NCBI GenBank assembly: GCA_041301185.1
Contig: JBFYSV010000177.1
Span: 1-21,115 of the forward strand
DNA from: JAQBDA01 sp041301185
GTDB lineage: Bacteria > Chloroflexota > Anaerolineae > Anaerolineales > UBA4823
Direction of reading: 5' to 3'
Length of the DNA: 21,115 nucleotides
Position numbers and translations under genes: made by a program. Below are positions 7,754 to 15,211 of the stretch, one piece after another; position 1 is the stretch's first letter; each line of letters starts with the position of its first letter. The notes under the pieces are model-generated. The model was not told the origin of the DNA. It worked only from the letters and a program-made list of their open reading frames with translations, and did not search any database.

Positions 7754-7787
7754 GACCGCCTTGGATGATCAGGCGGTCTTTTATTTT
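7754..7787 (+). terminator. Rho-independent terminator of the ATPase unit
   Basis: GACCGCCT (7754-7761) pairs with AGGCGGTC (7771-7778), an 8-bp stem with a 9-base loop, followed by TTTTATTTTTT. It lies 27 bases after the nitroreductase stop. Confidence 0.9.
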
Positions 7788-7885
7788 TTGCCAGAGTCAG
7801 ATGAATGGTATGTGATCCGTTGGTGAAATACTTATTGGGTTGTGGAGTGTTCTTGGGGATTTTCCCCGAGCTAAGTCGACAAAAT
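7788..7885. other. Upstream region of the ABC exporter unit
   Basis: No gene is supported here. The open frame running from about 7805 into the permease lacks a ribosome site and would cover the promoter. The one structure is a small hairpin at 7852-7870, GGGGA/TCCCC extended outward by three more pairs (one G-T). Its role is unknown. Confidence 0.5.
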
Positions 7886-7929
7886 ATGTACATCAAACCC
7901 TTGACAAACTTGTACAAATACTGTACAAT
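7886..7929 (+). promoter_or_regulatory. Sigma-70-type promoter with repeated TGTACA operator boxes
   Basis: TTGACA (7901-7906) and TACAAT (7924-7929) are separated by exactly 17 bases. The palindrome TGTACA occurs three times, at 7887-7892, 7911-7916 and 7922-7927. The last two are 11 bp apart, one helical turn; one sits in the spacer and the other overlaps the -10 box. The middle copy extends to TTGTACAA and the first to ATGTACAT. This layout suits a dimeric repressor, for example TetR-like, that blocks polymerase. No such regulator gene is in the window. Confidence 0.8.
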
Positions 7930-7969
7930 CTATCAGGTTAGCTTACAAAAAGAAACACTCGAGGAGATT

Positions 7970-9124
7970 ATGGCACTCTACCTGGCACTAAAAGAGATTT
8001 GGCGGAACAAAGGCCGCTTTTTATTATTCAGCATGGTCATCGCATTGATCACCACGCTGGTTCTTTTTATTGCGGCGCTGGCAGGCGGGCTGGCAAACGC
8101 CAACAAGCAGTTCATCGAGAAGCTTGACGCTGACTTGCTGGTGTACCAGGAGAACGTTGACTTGCAGGCTACCTCCAGCCGGCTGGGACAGGCAACCTTG
8201 CGCAATGCCCGCCGGGTGGAGGGAATTGCTGCGGTTGGACCGATCGGCTTTGCCAGCAGCACAATCGTATTCCAGGACGGCCGCGAGGCGGTGGATGTAT
8301 CCTTGATCGGGGTTGAGCCAGGCATGCCAGGCGACCCGGCGCTGCTGAGCGGTAGCGGTTTACGCGGCAAGCGGGTGAGCCATGCTATCATCGATAGCGA
8401 TCTGGCTGCCTCTCAAAACCTGGGGCTAGGTGACGAGCTGATCATCAAATCGATCCAGGGCACCGAAGAAGAGTTCTACGCCCTGGAGATCACCGGCATC
8501 ACAGACCAGCGCCAGTATTTCTTCTCGCCGTCGATCATCGTGCCGCTGGCAACCTGGGACCGGATCCGGCCGCAAGCCAGCTCTCCCAACAGCTCTGCTG
8601 AGGTGGTCTTCAACCTGATGGCGATCAAGCTGCTCAACCCGGCGGACGGCGAAGTTATCGCCGAGAGCCTGGCGCAGCAGGTGGCGGGGATCGAGGTTGC
8701 GGATAAACAAACCGCCATCCTTGCAATCCCCGGCTACACAGCCCAACAGAGCACGCTGAATACCCAGCAAGGCTTTACCCTGTTGATCGGCGTGCTGGTG
8801 GTGGGTGGTTTCTTCCAGATCCAGACACTTCAAAAAGTCCCACAGATCGGGATGCTGAAAGCCATCGGCAGCACCAACCGGGCTGTCGCCAGCGCGGCTT
8901 TGCTACAAATCGTGGCAGTCACGGTGATCGGGGTGACCATCGGCAGCCTGGGAACGCTGGCTCTCTCGCTGGGTTTACCCGGCAATGTGCCCATCCTGTT
9001 CACCGGCTCGTCGGTGGCGGCGGCGATTGCCCTGCTATTGCTGATCGGACCGCTGGGCGGTATGGTTTCTGTCCGGCTGGCGCTGAAGATCGATCCCTTG
9101 ACCGCGATCGGCGTCTCCAGCTAA
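7970..9124 (+). CDS. ABC transporter permease (FtsX/MacB-like, HrtB/DevC style)
   Basis: The 384-residue permease has one N-terminal membrane helix (about 17-39), a large extracytoplasmic domain (about 40-265) and three C-terminal helices (about 268-287, 306-331 and 347-366), the FtsX-like layout. A QKVPQIGMLKAIGS block just after the second helix is the typical cytoplasmic coupling segment. The start MALYLALKEIWRNKGRF resembles HrtB and DevC permeases of small-molecule or heme export. With the downstream ATPase it should form a two-gene exporter; no HlyD-type adaptor is present. GAGGAG precedes the ATG well, and the longer upstream reading frame would swallow the promoter. The substrate is unknown. 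A fold-back element separates it from its ATPase gene. Confidence 0.88.
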   Translation: MALYLALKEIWRNKGRFLLFSMVIALITTLVLFIAALAGGLANANKQFIEKLDADLLVYQENVDLQATSSRLGQATLRNARRVEGIAAVGPIGFASSTIVFQDGREAVDVSLIGVEPGMPGDPALLSGSGLRGKRVSHAIIDSDLAASQNLGLGDELIIKSIQGTEEEFYALEITGITDQRQYFFSPSIIVPLATWDRIRPQASSPNSSAEVVFNLMAIKLLNPADGEVIAESLAQQVAGIEVADKQTAILAIPGYTAQQSTLNTQQGFTLLIGVLVVGGFFQIQTLQKVPQIGMLKAIGSTNRAVASAALLQIVAVTVIGVTIGSLGTLALSLGLPGNVPILFTGSSVAAAIALLLLIGPLGGMVSVRLALKIDPLTAIGVSS

Positions 9125-9137
9125 AGAAAATTATTGG

Positions 9138-9234
9138 CATAGGAGTTACGCACTTGATTGGGAAATTGGAGGTGTCTGGGCGGGTGGAGCCCTCCCAAAC
9201 ACCCCCAATCTCCCCGAACTGCATAAGTCCTATG
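9138..9234. mobile_element. 97-bp MITE-like fold-back element
   Basis: The ends are 15-base inverted repeats matching at 13 positions: CATAGGAGTTACGCA at 9138-9152 and TGCATAAGTCCTATG at 9220-9234. Further inside, GATTGGG (9156-9162) pairs with CCCAATC (9204-9210), then GGTGT with ACACC. Most of the element can therefore fold as one hairpin. It has no reading frame. I see no convincing target duplication in the flanks. Size, structure and lack of coding fit a miniature inverted-repeat element moved by a transposase elsewhere. A structured intercistronic RNA is the alternative. Confidence 0.65.
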
Positions 9235-9268
9235 AAAGATACTTGTGGTGCATTCAGGAGTAGAGAAC

Positions 9269-10096
9269 ATGTCGATCGCATTGAGAACCGATCTAGTTAC
9301 AAAATTATACGGAAGCGAGAACGCCGCAGTTGTTGCGGTGGACCATGTCGATATCGAAGTCAAGCAGGGCGAGTTTGTAGCCCTGGTCGGGCCGAGCGGC
9401 TCTGGAAAGACAACCCTGCTGGCGATGCTGGCGGCGCTGCTCTCGCCTTCTTCAGGCAGCCTGTGGATTGGCGGCGACGAGCTGAGCCAGATGTCTGAGA
9501 AAGAGCGGGCAACTTTCCGCCGCGAGAAGGTCGGTTTCACCTTCCAGGCAAACAACCTGCTGCCTTACCTGACCGCCCTGGAAAACGTCGAGCTGATGCT
9601 ACGTTTGAACGGCAAGCTGGACAGGATCGGCAAATCCCGCGCCCGAGAGCTGCTGGTGCGTTTGGGATTGGAAGACCGGCTGAATAACCTCCCGAGGCAG
9701 CTATCGGGTGGTCAGCAGCAGCGGGTAGCGATCGCCCGGGCGCTGGTACACCGGCCGGAAGTCGTCCTGGCAGACGAGCCGACCGCCAGCCTGGATACGG
9801 AGCGGGCTTACCAGGTGGTGGAGACCTTCGCAGGATTGATCCACGAGCAGAACCGGGCCGGCATCATGGTTACCCACGACCTGCGCATGACAAAATACGT
9901 GGATAAAATCATCCACATGATCGACGGCAAGGTGAGCCGGGTGCTGAGCGACCCCAAACAGATTGAGATCCTGGCCCGCACCAGCAATTTCGAGTTGGCG
10001 GAGAGCCAGATGGAATCTGACAAGCTAGAAGCGTTTTTTAAAGCCCCCGTACGCCAGGTAGACGGGGTGTACACTCTGGCGAATATGGGCGATTAG
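9269..10096 (+). CDS. ABC transporter ATP-binding protein (MacB/LolD/HrtA type)
   Basis: This 275-residue ATPase powers the permease encoded upstream. It has Walker A GPSGSGKTT (41-49), the Q-loop Gln93 in FTFQ, the signature LSGGQQQR (145-152), Walker B VVLADE (165-170) with the D-loop SLD, and the switch His203 in VTHD. Family members are usually 220-235 residues. This one has a C-terminal extension of about 45 residues (from about 230) with no motif I know. The ATG at 9269 follows AGGAG by eight bases. It may still be co-transcribed with the permease through the 144-base gap holding the fold-back element. A strong terminator follows. Confidence 0.93.
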   Translation: MSIALRTDLVTKLYGSENAAVVAVDHVDIEVKQGEFVALVGPSGSGKTTLLAMLAALLSPSSGSLWIGGDELSQMSEKERATFRREKVGFTFQANNLLPYLTALENVELMLRLNGKLDRIGKSRARELLVRLGLEDRLNNLPRQLSGGQQQRVAIARALVHRPEVVLADEPTASLDTERAYQVVETFAGLIHEQNRAGIMVTHDLRMTKYVDKIIHMIDGKVSRVLSDPKQIEILARTSNFELAESQMESDKLEAFFKAPVRQVDGVYTLANMGD

Positions 10097-10120
10097 CCTT
10101 ACATGTAAAATGATGGCAAT

Positions 10121-10173
10121 GCCCCGGCAGGGCTGGATCGAGACGAAGATCCGCCTTGCCGGGGCTTTTTTTT
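10121..10173 (+). terminator. Strong rho-independent terminator of the ABC unit
   Basis: GCCCCGGCA (10121-10129) pairs with TGCCGGGGC (10157-10165), with further inner pairing of GGATC to GATCC, followed by eight T. The facing minus-strand CarD-like gene ends at 10194; the hairpin has no good T run on that strand. Confidence 0.93.
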
Positions 10174-10193
10174 CAGGGATGGCGTGCACCAGG

Positions 10194-10697
10194 CTAGCTG
10201 GAGGGCAGGGCCTGGCTTCCCTTGTGCAAGAGCGATTCGATCTCGCGAGTAGCTTCCTCGACAGAAGACTTGTTTGAAGCTGCCCACTCGTTGACCAGGG
10301 CATCGTGCACCTGCCTGTAAAGGCTGGATTCGTAATTGCTCAGAGATTTGACCTTGTGCCTGGCGCGCAGATCGCGGACAACCTCGCACAGCGCCTGGAA
10401 GGTGCCGGCTTTCAGGCGCTCATCCAGGGTAAGCTTGCGCATGCGGAAATCGTTATCCAGGGGGACCGGAGAGCTCTTCAGCAGCTGGCGATATTGCGAG
10501 AGATCGCTTTTGGGAGTAACCGGGCGCAGACCGCCGGTTTCGGGGATAGGCACGGGTATCCACAGGGTGGTGTTATTAAAATCCACGCGATAGAACAAGC
10601 GAGGGGCGGTCTCAGAGAAGTGCCTGACTTCAATAGAAACAACCGTCCCCACTCCGAAACGCGGATGAACAACATGGTCCCCACGATTAATATTCAT
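10194..10697 (-). CDS. CarD/CdnL-family transcription regulator (first copy)
   Basis: The 167-residue product has the CdnL layout: an N-terminal Tudor-like RNA-polymerase-interacting domain (about 1-60, with GDHVVHPRFGVGTVVSIE and TLWIPVP) and a helical C-terminal domain (about 75-160) with ALCEVVRDLRARH and a long helix pair ending in LVNEW. Known relatives bind the polymerase beta subunit and stabilise open promoter complexes. By hand alignment, the tryptophan that wedges into the minor groove in mycobacterial CarD is Phe here. The ribosome site is weak. It is the last of three close genes, 35 bases after an RRM protein, with a paralogue on the other side. Confidence 0.85.
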   Translation of the reverse strand: MNINRGDHVVHPRFGVGTVVSIEVRHFSETAPRLFYRVDFNNTTLWIPVPIPETGGLRPVTPKSDLSQYRQLLKSSPVPLDNDFRMRKLTLDERLKAGTFQALCEVVRDLRARHKVKSLSNYESSLYRQVHDALVNEWAASNKSSVEEATREIESLLHKGSQALPSS

Positions 10698-10732
10698 GGG
10701 CTTACGCTTTCATACTTGCCTGGCTTCAGGGT

Positions 10733-11092
10733 TTAATAACGATCGTTATAGCTGCTTCCTTTGCGCTTTTTGCGATCGCGGTACTGGTCTTTCTGCCCGC
10801 CACTCTGGTAGCGGTTGCTACCGTAGCCGCTGGAAGGGCGCTCTTCCTTTTCGCGGGCTTTATCTACTTTGATCTCGCGATTGGCGAGGCTATAGCCGTT
10901 GAACAGCTTGATTGCCTGCTCGGCTTCGCTCTGGTTGCTCATCTCGATGAAGGCAAAACCTTTCGACCTGCCCGTAGCCCGGTCTTTGATCAGGGCGACG
11001 GAGGTAACCGTGCCTGCCTGGGCAAACAGGCTGCGCAGGTCTTCTTCGGTCGTGTCAAAATTCAGGTTGCCTACAAACAATTTCGTATCCAT
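10733..11092 (-). CDS. RRM-domain RNA-binding protein
   Basis: The 119-residue product has one RNA recognition motif (about residues 3-80) with RNP2 LFVGNL (5-10) and RNP1 RSKGFAFIEM, where the aromatic residues that stack on RNA are present. A basic, Gly/Ser/Tyr/Arg-rich tail follows (about 80-119, GYGSNRYQSGG then RDRKKRKG) and is likely disordered. Short single-RRM proteins of this form are common in cyanobacteria and some Chloroflexota, where they are often linked to cold or stress response. TTAGGAG stands before the ATG. It lies 23 bases after one CarD-like gene and 35 before another, so the three are probably co-transcribed. Confidence 0.93.
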   Translation of the reverse strand: MDTKLFVGNLNFDTTEEDLRSLFAQAGTVTSVALIKDRATGRSKGFAFIEMSNQSEAEQAIKLFNGYSLANREIKVDKAREKEERPSSGYGSNRYQSGGQKDQYRDRKKRKGSSYNDRY

Positions 11093-11115
11093 CTCGTTCT
11101 CCTAAGTTGGGTGGG

Positions 11116-11610
11116 TTATTTTACTTTTGGATGGCTTTCTTGCAGAAGATGTTTGAGATCGCGTTCGGCCTGTGTATAAGAGACGGATAACGAAATCTCC
11201 CACTCATTGAGCAAAAAACTTTGGGCGCGCTCCAGGATCGACTGGTCGGACTCGCTCAGCTTCTTGGTGCGGTTAAAGTACGCCAGGTCGCGGATGACCC
11301 GGCAGATCGATTCCAGCTTCCCGTCGCGCATCATCTCGCACAGGCGGGCTTTGCGTTCCAGGCGGTTCTCGGAAAGCGGCTCGCCTGGGCTGCTCATAAT
11401 GGCGAACAGGGTATCAAAATCGCTGGCAGGGGTTGGGTAGCGCAGGCTGGCAGTATCTGCGGCGTCCACCGGTACCCACAGGGTGAGGTCTTTGATCTGA
11501 ACGACATAGTAAAGTGATTTGCGCCCTGATAGCTCCTTCTCGTCCACCTGTATGATCTCGCCTGGCCCGTATGACCAGTGGACAACCCGATCGCCAATTT
11601 GAAAATCCAT
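11116..11610 (-). CDS. CarD/CdnL-family transcription regulator (second copy)
   Basis: The 164-residue product is a paralogue of the one at 10194-10697. It shares GDRVVH...G.G, a LYYVV strand, TLWVPV, LRYPTP, CRVIRDL and the LLNEWEIS helix, and has the usual CdnL length. The position of the DNA-wedging tryptophan of mycobacterial CarD is Arg here by hand alignment. I start it at the ATG 11608-11610 because the CarD fold begins at FQIGDRVVHW. An in-frame extension of up to 66 codons would run through a terminator of the preceding unit and has no family similarity. The ribosome site is weak. It heads the group CarD-like, RRM, CarD-like. Confidence 0.83.
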   Translation of the reverse strand: MDFQIGDRVVHWSYGPGEIIQVDEKELSGRKSLYYVVQIKDLTLWVPVDAADTASLRYPTPASDFDTLFAIMSSPGEPLSENRLERKARLCEMMRDGKLESICRVIRDLAYFNRTKKLSESDQSILERAQSFLLNEWEISLSVSYTQAERDLKHLLQESHPKVK

Positions 11611-11701
11611 GAGCTGCTCGCTTTTCCAGCCTATTCCTTTACGCCAGTTGAACTCCGCTGCCAGGTAGCGGGAGGGGGAAAGGAGATACGCCATGCTAGA
11701 C

Positions 11702-11732
11702 AAAAAAGGCTCAAATCCACAAGCCTTGAGCC
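11702..11732 (-). terminator. Rho-independent terminator of the five-gene minus-strand unit
   Basis: On the minus strand GGCTCAA pairs with TTGAGCC (7 bp, 11-base loop), followed by TTTTTT at 11702-11707. It lies 88 bases after the NERD-like gene's stop and before the second CarD-like gene, so it separates the two units. An attenuator role for the CarD group is possible. The rest of 11611-11820 holds no gene I can support and no clear promoter. Confidence 0.82.
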
Positions 11733-11820
11733 TCTCTGAAGGAAAGATACATAAAACGTTCAGGCAAGTTACTAAGGATATTTTATCAGTAACCGCCCGA
11801 ATGGTCAAATGGCAGTCGGG

Positions 11821-12525
11821 TCAAACCACGGTTAAGCCAGGCAGCAGGGCATCCAGCCGCTGGCGCAGGATCTGGTAGGTTTCTGCCGGCAGCTTCACTC
11901 CCGGATGGGGCACTTTCTTGAGCAGTTTATCAGGTTGTACCACCGGGATGGGGGATTTATCCACTTTGATCTCAGCCAGGGGATGGGTAAAAACTACCAG
12001 AGCCTGGAGCGGTATTTTTGTGCCTGGCGGCAGCCCTTCTTGAAGGTAGGCCGCCAGGTTGTCTATTTGTTGTTGTGCCTGGGCGGCGGGGTTGCCCAGC
12101 TTCTCCTCCACAATATAGCGCAGCGCCCTTCCCAGGTTAAGTTTTTGCCGCCAGCGACCGTCCTGGTAAGTGAAGCGGCCTTCCAGGTTGACCGTTTCCA
12201 GCACCACTACGCCGTTGGGGGTAAGTAACAGGTGTTCGCCCAGGCGGGTGTAATGGTACAGGCGGTGCTGGTCGCTGAGCCCTTTGAGAGCCTGGTTAAG
12301 TACGTCCTCGGGGCGAGGCCGTTTCACCCAGCGGTTGGCGAAATAGATGCCGACCATCGATGTGGCACCACCGATGAACAAGATCACGGTGGAAAGGGTG
12401 CTCAGCTCGGGCTTCCACATGGAAAGGGCCACGCTGGCGAGCAGGATCAGCAGCCCGCCCAGGCTGGCGGTATGGGAAAGGCGAGCCCGGCGGCGGAGGG
12501 CAAGTTGGTTGGCGATGATTTTCAT
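11821..12525 (-). CDS. Membrane-anchored NERD-like protein (degenerate)
   Basis: The 234-residue product has two membrane helices (about 20-38 and 44-63), then a cytoplasmic domain resembling NERD, a nuclease-related fold. Visible parts are LGEHLLLTPNGVVVLETVNLEGRFTY (93-120), NPAAQAQQQIDNLAAYL (145-161) and the strand LQALVVFTHP (173-182). In active-looking NERD proteins the strand carries Glu-x-Lys. Here Glu110 is followed by Thr and Val, so the lysine is missing and nuclease activity is doubtful. There is no clear ribosome site. It is the last gene of a unit starting at 16988, 22 bases after the sugar kinase, with a terminator downstream. The family call is tentative. Confidence 0.6.
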   Translation of the reverse strand: MKIIANQLALRRRARLSHTASLGGLLILLASVALSMWKPELSTLSTVILFIGGATSMVGIYFANRWVKRPRPEDVLNQALKGLSDQHRLYHYTRLGEHLLLTPNGVVVLETVNLEGRFTYQDGRWRQKLNLGRALRYIVEEKLGNPAAQAQQQIDNLAAYLQEGLPPGTKIPLQALVVFTHPLAEIKVDKSPIPVVQPDKLLKKVPHPGVKLPAETYQILRQRLDALLPGLTVV

Positions 12526-12547
12526 AGGTTCAGGCGAGAGCCGGTCA

Positions 12548-14083
12548 TCACGAGTTGATTGCGTATAGCTGGTGGTGGATCGGGATCAGCGCCTGGTACG
12601 CCTGGCGGTAGGCGTGATAAAGCTGGTCATAGCGAGCCTGGTTGCGCTCATCCGGGCGGACAACATGGCTGATCTCGACCAGGTTGTCGATCGATTCCAT
12701 GCCGGGGTAGACGCCCAAACCGACCGCCACTGCCAGGGCAGCCCCGGTGGCGCCAGCCTCCAGGGGGTTTTTGACGATATGCAGCTCGCACCGGGTGACA
12801 TCGCTGATGATCTGGGTCCAGACTGGGCTGGTGCTGCCGCCTCCGATGGCATTCAGGGCGCCGACCGGCAGCTGGTTGGCAGCCAGGGCTTCGATAATCC
12901 AGCGCAGGTGGTAAGCCACCCCCTCCATGACGGCCCGTGTGAAATGCGCCTTGCTATGGCTGAGCGAGATGCCCAGCCAGGCGCCGCGGGCATAATGGTC
13001 GAGAACCGGGGCGCGCTCGCCGGAGAGCCAGGGGGCAAAGAGCAGCCGATCTGAGCCGGGCGCCACACTGGCAGCCAATTGACCGAGCAGCTCGTAGCTG
13101 GAGCGACCCTGTTGGCGCGCCTGCTGGGTTTCGTGCTGGAAGAAGGTATCCCGCAGCCACATCAGCGCCCCGCCGCCGGTTTCCATCTCGCCGGCGATGA
13201 TCCATTTGCGCGGGTCGATGTGGTTAAGCGCCCAGAAAGGCTTGTGCGGGTCGTTACGGAACTGGCTGACCGACAGGCCGATCCAGGTAGCCGTTCCGAT
13301 GCACAGGTGCGCCTTGCCATCCGCGTTAGCGCCAGAGCCGGTTTGGGCTACGGCGACATCCCCGGCGCAAATCACCACCGGTGTGCCGGGCAAGAGACCG
13401 GTTTGGGCAGCGGCTGCCCGGGTCACTTCTCCGATCACCGAGGTGCAGGCATGCGCCTCGGGAAGCATCTCCAGCGGGATGCCCAGGCGCTGGCAGGCGG
13501 GCTCAGACCATGTTTTGCGGATCGGATCGAAGAGGAAATACACCGAGGCGCCGTGCCAGTCGATGGCGATCTTGCCGGTGAGCTGGTAGAGAATATACTC
13601 TTTGCAATCGAGCAGCTTGTAAGTGCGCTTCCAGATCTCGGGCTGCTCTTGCTTGAGCCACAGCACCTTGGGGATGATGTCCTTGGCGGTGGGGATATTT
13701 CCGGTGTGCTGGAAGAGGAAATCGGGCGTCTCCCCGCTGAGGATGCGATCTGCCTGGCGGATACTGCGCATGTCCAGCCAGCTCATCAGCGGGGTAAGCG
13801 GGCGGCAAGCCTCATCCACCGGAAGCAGGTTGAACATCTGGGCTGAGATGCCCACTCCCAGGATCTCCGCCGGATCGATGCCGGACTCAGAGATCACCTG
13901 GCGGGTGGTTTGGGCGACGGCGCGCCACAGCTCATCCGGGTCTTGCTCGACCCATTCCGGGCGGGGGTAGCTCAGCCCGTATTCCTGGTAGCGGGAGTGG
14001 ATAACCTGACCGCGCAGGTCAGTCAGCACGGCTTTATCACCGCCGGTGCCGGTATCGTGAGCGAGGATGTATTTCTTTTGCAT
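12548..14083 (-). CDS. FGGY-family carbohydrate kinase (xylulokinase-like)
   Basis: This 511-residue cytosolic kinase of the actin-like ATPase fold phosphorylates a sugar or polyol with ATP. The N-terminal phosphate loop is HDTGTGGDKAVL (9-20), slightly unlike the usual DxGT(S/T). SWLDMRS (101-107) lines the sugar site, the catalytic Asp242 is in CAGDVAVAQTGSG, and GGGSTSPVW (414-422) binds adenosine. Length and motifs best fit xylulokinase-type members, but the exact substrate cannot be read and no sugar transporter or isomerase is nearby. It lies 7 bases after a HisC-like aminotransferase gene and 22 before the NERD-like gene. Its ribosome site is weak. Confidence 0.88.
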   Translation of the reverse strand: MQKKYILAHDTGTGGDKAVLTDLRGQVIHSRYQEYGLSYPRPEWVEQDPDELWRAVAQTTRQVISESGIDPAEILGVGISAQMFNLLPVDEACRPLTPLMSWLDMRSIRQADRILSGETPDFLFQHTGNIPTAKDIIPKVLWLKQEQPEIWKRTYKLLDCKEYILYQLTGKIAIDWHGASVYFLFDPIRKTWSEPACQRLGIPLEMLPEAHACTSVIGEVTRAAAAQTGLLPGTPVVICAGDVAVAQTGSGANADGKAHLCIGTATWIGLSVSQFRNDPHKPFWALNHIDPRKWIIAGEMETGGGALMWLRDTFFQHETQQARQQGRSSYELLGQLAASVAPGSDRLLFAPWLSGERAPVLDHYARGAWLGISLSHSKAHFTRAVMEGVAYHLRWIIEALAANQLPVGALNAIGGGSTSPVWTQIISDVTRCELHIVKNPLEAGATGAALAVAVGLGVYPGMESIDNLVEISHVVRPDERNQARYDQLYHAYRQAYQALIPIHHQLYAINS

Positions 14084-14090
14084 GGTCAGC

Positions 14091-15197
14091 TTAGAGCTGC
14101 AAGCACTCGAATGTGTATTGCTTCAAGATATCGATGAAGCGCTGGTTTTGCTCGGGAGTTCCGACCGTAACCCGGATAAAACCTTCCTTCATGTGGTGGG
14201 GCGACATCGGGCGGATGAAGATCCCCCGGGCGATGATGTCATCCCGGATCTGGGTGGAGGTCTTGTTCAAAATACCGGCATCGATCAGCACAAAGTTGCC
14301 TTCGGTGGGGTAGGCGCGCAAACCGGGGATGCGGTTGATCTCCAGCTGTAAGAAATTCCTGCCTTCCAGCGTGTTGCGGCGCTTGGTTTGCTGGTCGGTC
14401 TCGTCATCCAGGGCTGCCAGAGCGGCAGCGATGGCGACCAGGCTGACGTTCCACGGGAAGCGCGCCCGATTGAGGTAGCTGGCGACAACTGGAGAGGCGA
14501 AGACATAGCCGATGCGAAAGCCCGCCAGCCCGAAGGCCTTGGACATGGTGCGGCTGACCAGGGCATGGGGGTATTCCTGGATGAGGTTGACCCAGGTGCG
14601 GGGGCTGGTTTCTAGCTCGTAGTAGGCTTCATCGATGAAGACCGGGATGCCCAGGTCGAGAATCCGGCGCAGATCGGCTTCAGCGATCTCATTCCCGGTA
14701 GGGTTGTTAGGTGTACAAACAACGATCAGCCGGGTCTTTTCGGTGACCGTAGCCAGAATCGCATCGACATCCCAATCGAACTGGGGGGCGGGCGTGAGCG
14801 GAACCAGCACGGGCACGCCGCCGTTGATGCGCACCCGGGCTTCGTACATCGAGAAGGTCGGCACGGGGATGATCACCTCGTCGCCAGGGGCGACAAAGGT
14901 GCTGACGGTGAAGTTGATCACGTCGGTTGAGCCATTGCCGAGGATGACCTGGTCGGCAGACAGACCGGCTTTTTCAGCCAGCTTCTGGCGGAGCAGCTCG
15001 GCGGAGCCGGGATACAGGTTGCCCAGGCGGGCTGCTTCCAGCACAGCATCGATCACAGCCGGGCTGGGGGCGAGCAGGTTCTCGTTAGACATTAAACGCA
15101 AAATTTCCGGGTGCGCCCAGGCGAAATCCATGTGCTTGTCGCTGTAGGTTTCTGCAGTGCGCACCCAGGGGACGATGTATTCTTCAACGGGTTTCAT
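14091..15197 (-). CDS. Histidinol-phosphate aminotransferase-like PLP enzyme (class I/II)
   Basis: The 368-residue product is a fold-type I PLP aminotransferase. LSNEN-like substrate residues are in LMSNEN (35-40), the cofactor phosphate loop is GNGSTD (87-92), CTPNNPTG is at 161-168, Asp189 in FIDEAYYE contacts the pyridine nitrogen, and the Schiff-base Lys220 is in RTMSKAFGLAGFRIGY. Arg residues near the C-terminus (FIRVTVG) bind the carboxylate. The closest family is HisC, which makes histidinol phosphate. No other his genes are near, and its partners are a sugar kinase, a nucleotidyltransferase-like protein and a phosphoesterase, so another amino donor reaction is possible. GGAGA precedes the ATG. 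Confidence 0.85.
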   Translation of the reverse strand: MKPVEEYIVPWVRTAETYSDKHMDFAWAHPEILRLMSNENLLAPSPAVIDAVLEAARLGNLYPGSAELLRQKLAEKAGLSADQVILGNGSTDVINFTVSTFVAPGDEVIIPVPTFSMYEARVRINGGVPVLVPLTPAPQFDWDVDAILATVTEKTRLIVVCTPNNPTGNEIAEADLRRILDLGIPVFIDEAYYELETSPRTWVNLIQEYPHALVSRTMSKAFGLAGFRIGYVFASPVVASYLNRARFPWNVSLVAIAAALAALDDETDQQTKRRNTLEGRNFLQLEINRIPGLRAYPTEGNFVLIDAGILNKTSTQIRDDIIARGIFIRPMSPHHMKEGFIRVTVGTPEQNQRFIDILKQYTFECLQL

Positions 15198-15211
15198 AAT
15201 TCTCCAGTAGA

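Noticed and set aside
7805..7969. 55-codon N-terminal extension of the ABC permease
   Set aside because: It would cover the -35 and -10 boxes and has no ribosome site, while GAGGAG precedes the ATG at 7970.
10736..10749. 14-bp palindrome ATAACGATCGTTAT
   Set aside because: It falls in the last codons of the RRM gene, away from any promoter, so chance or coding constraint is enough to explain it.
13079..13846. 255-codon plus-strand reading frame opposite the sugar kinase
   Set aside because: Shadow of the FGGY kinase gene, whose motifs are complete on the minus strand.
14091..15197. Histidine biosynthesis operon
   Set aside because: Only the HisC-like gene is present and its neighbours are not his genes, so only the enzyme family is claimed.
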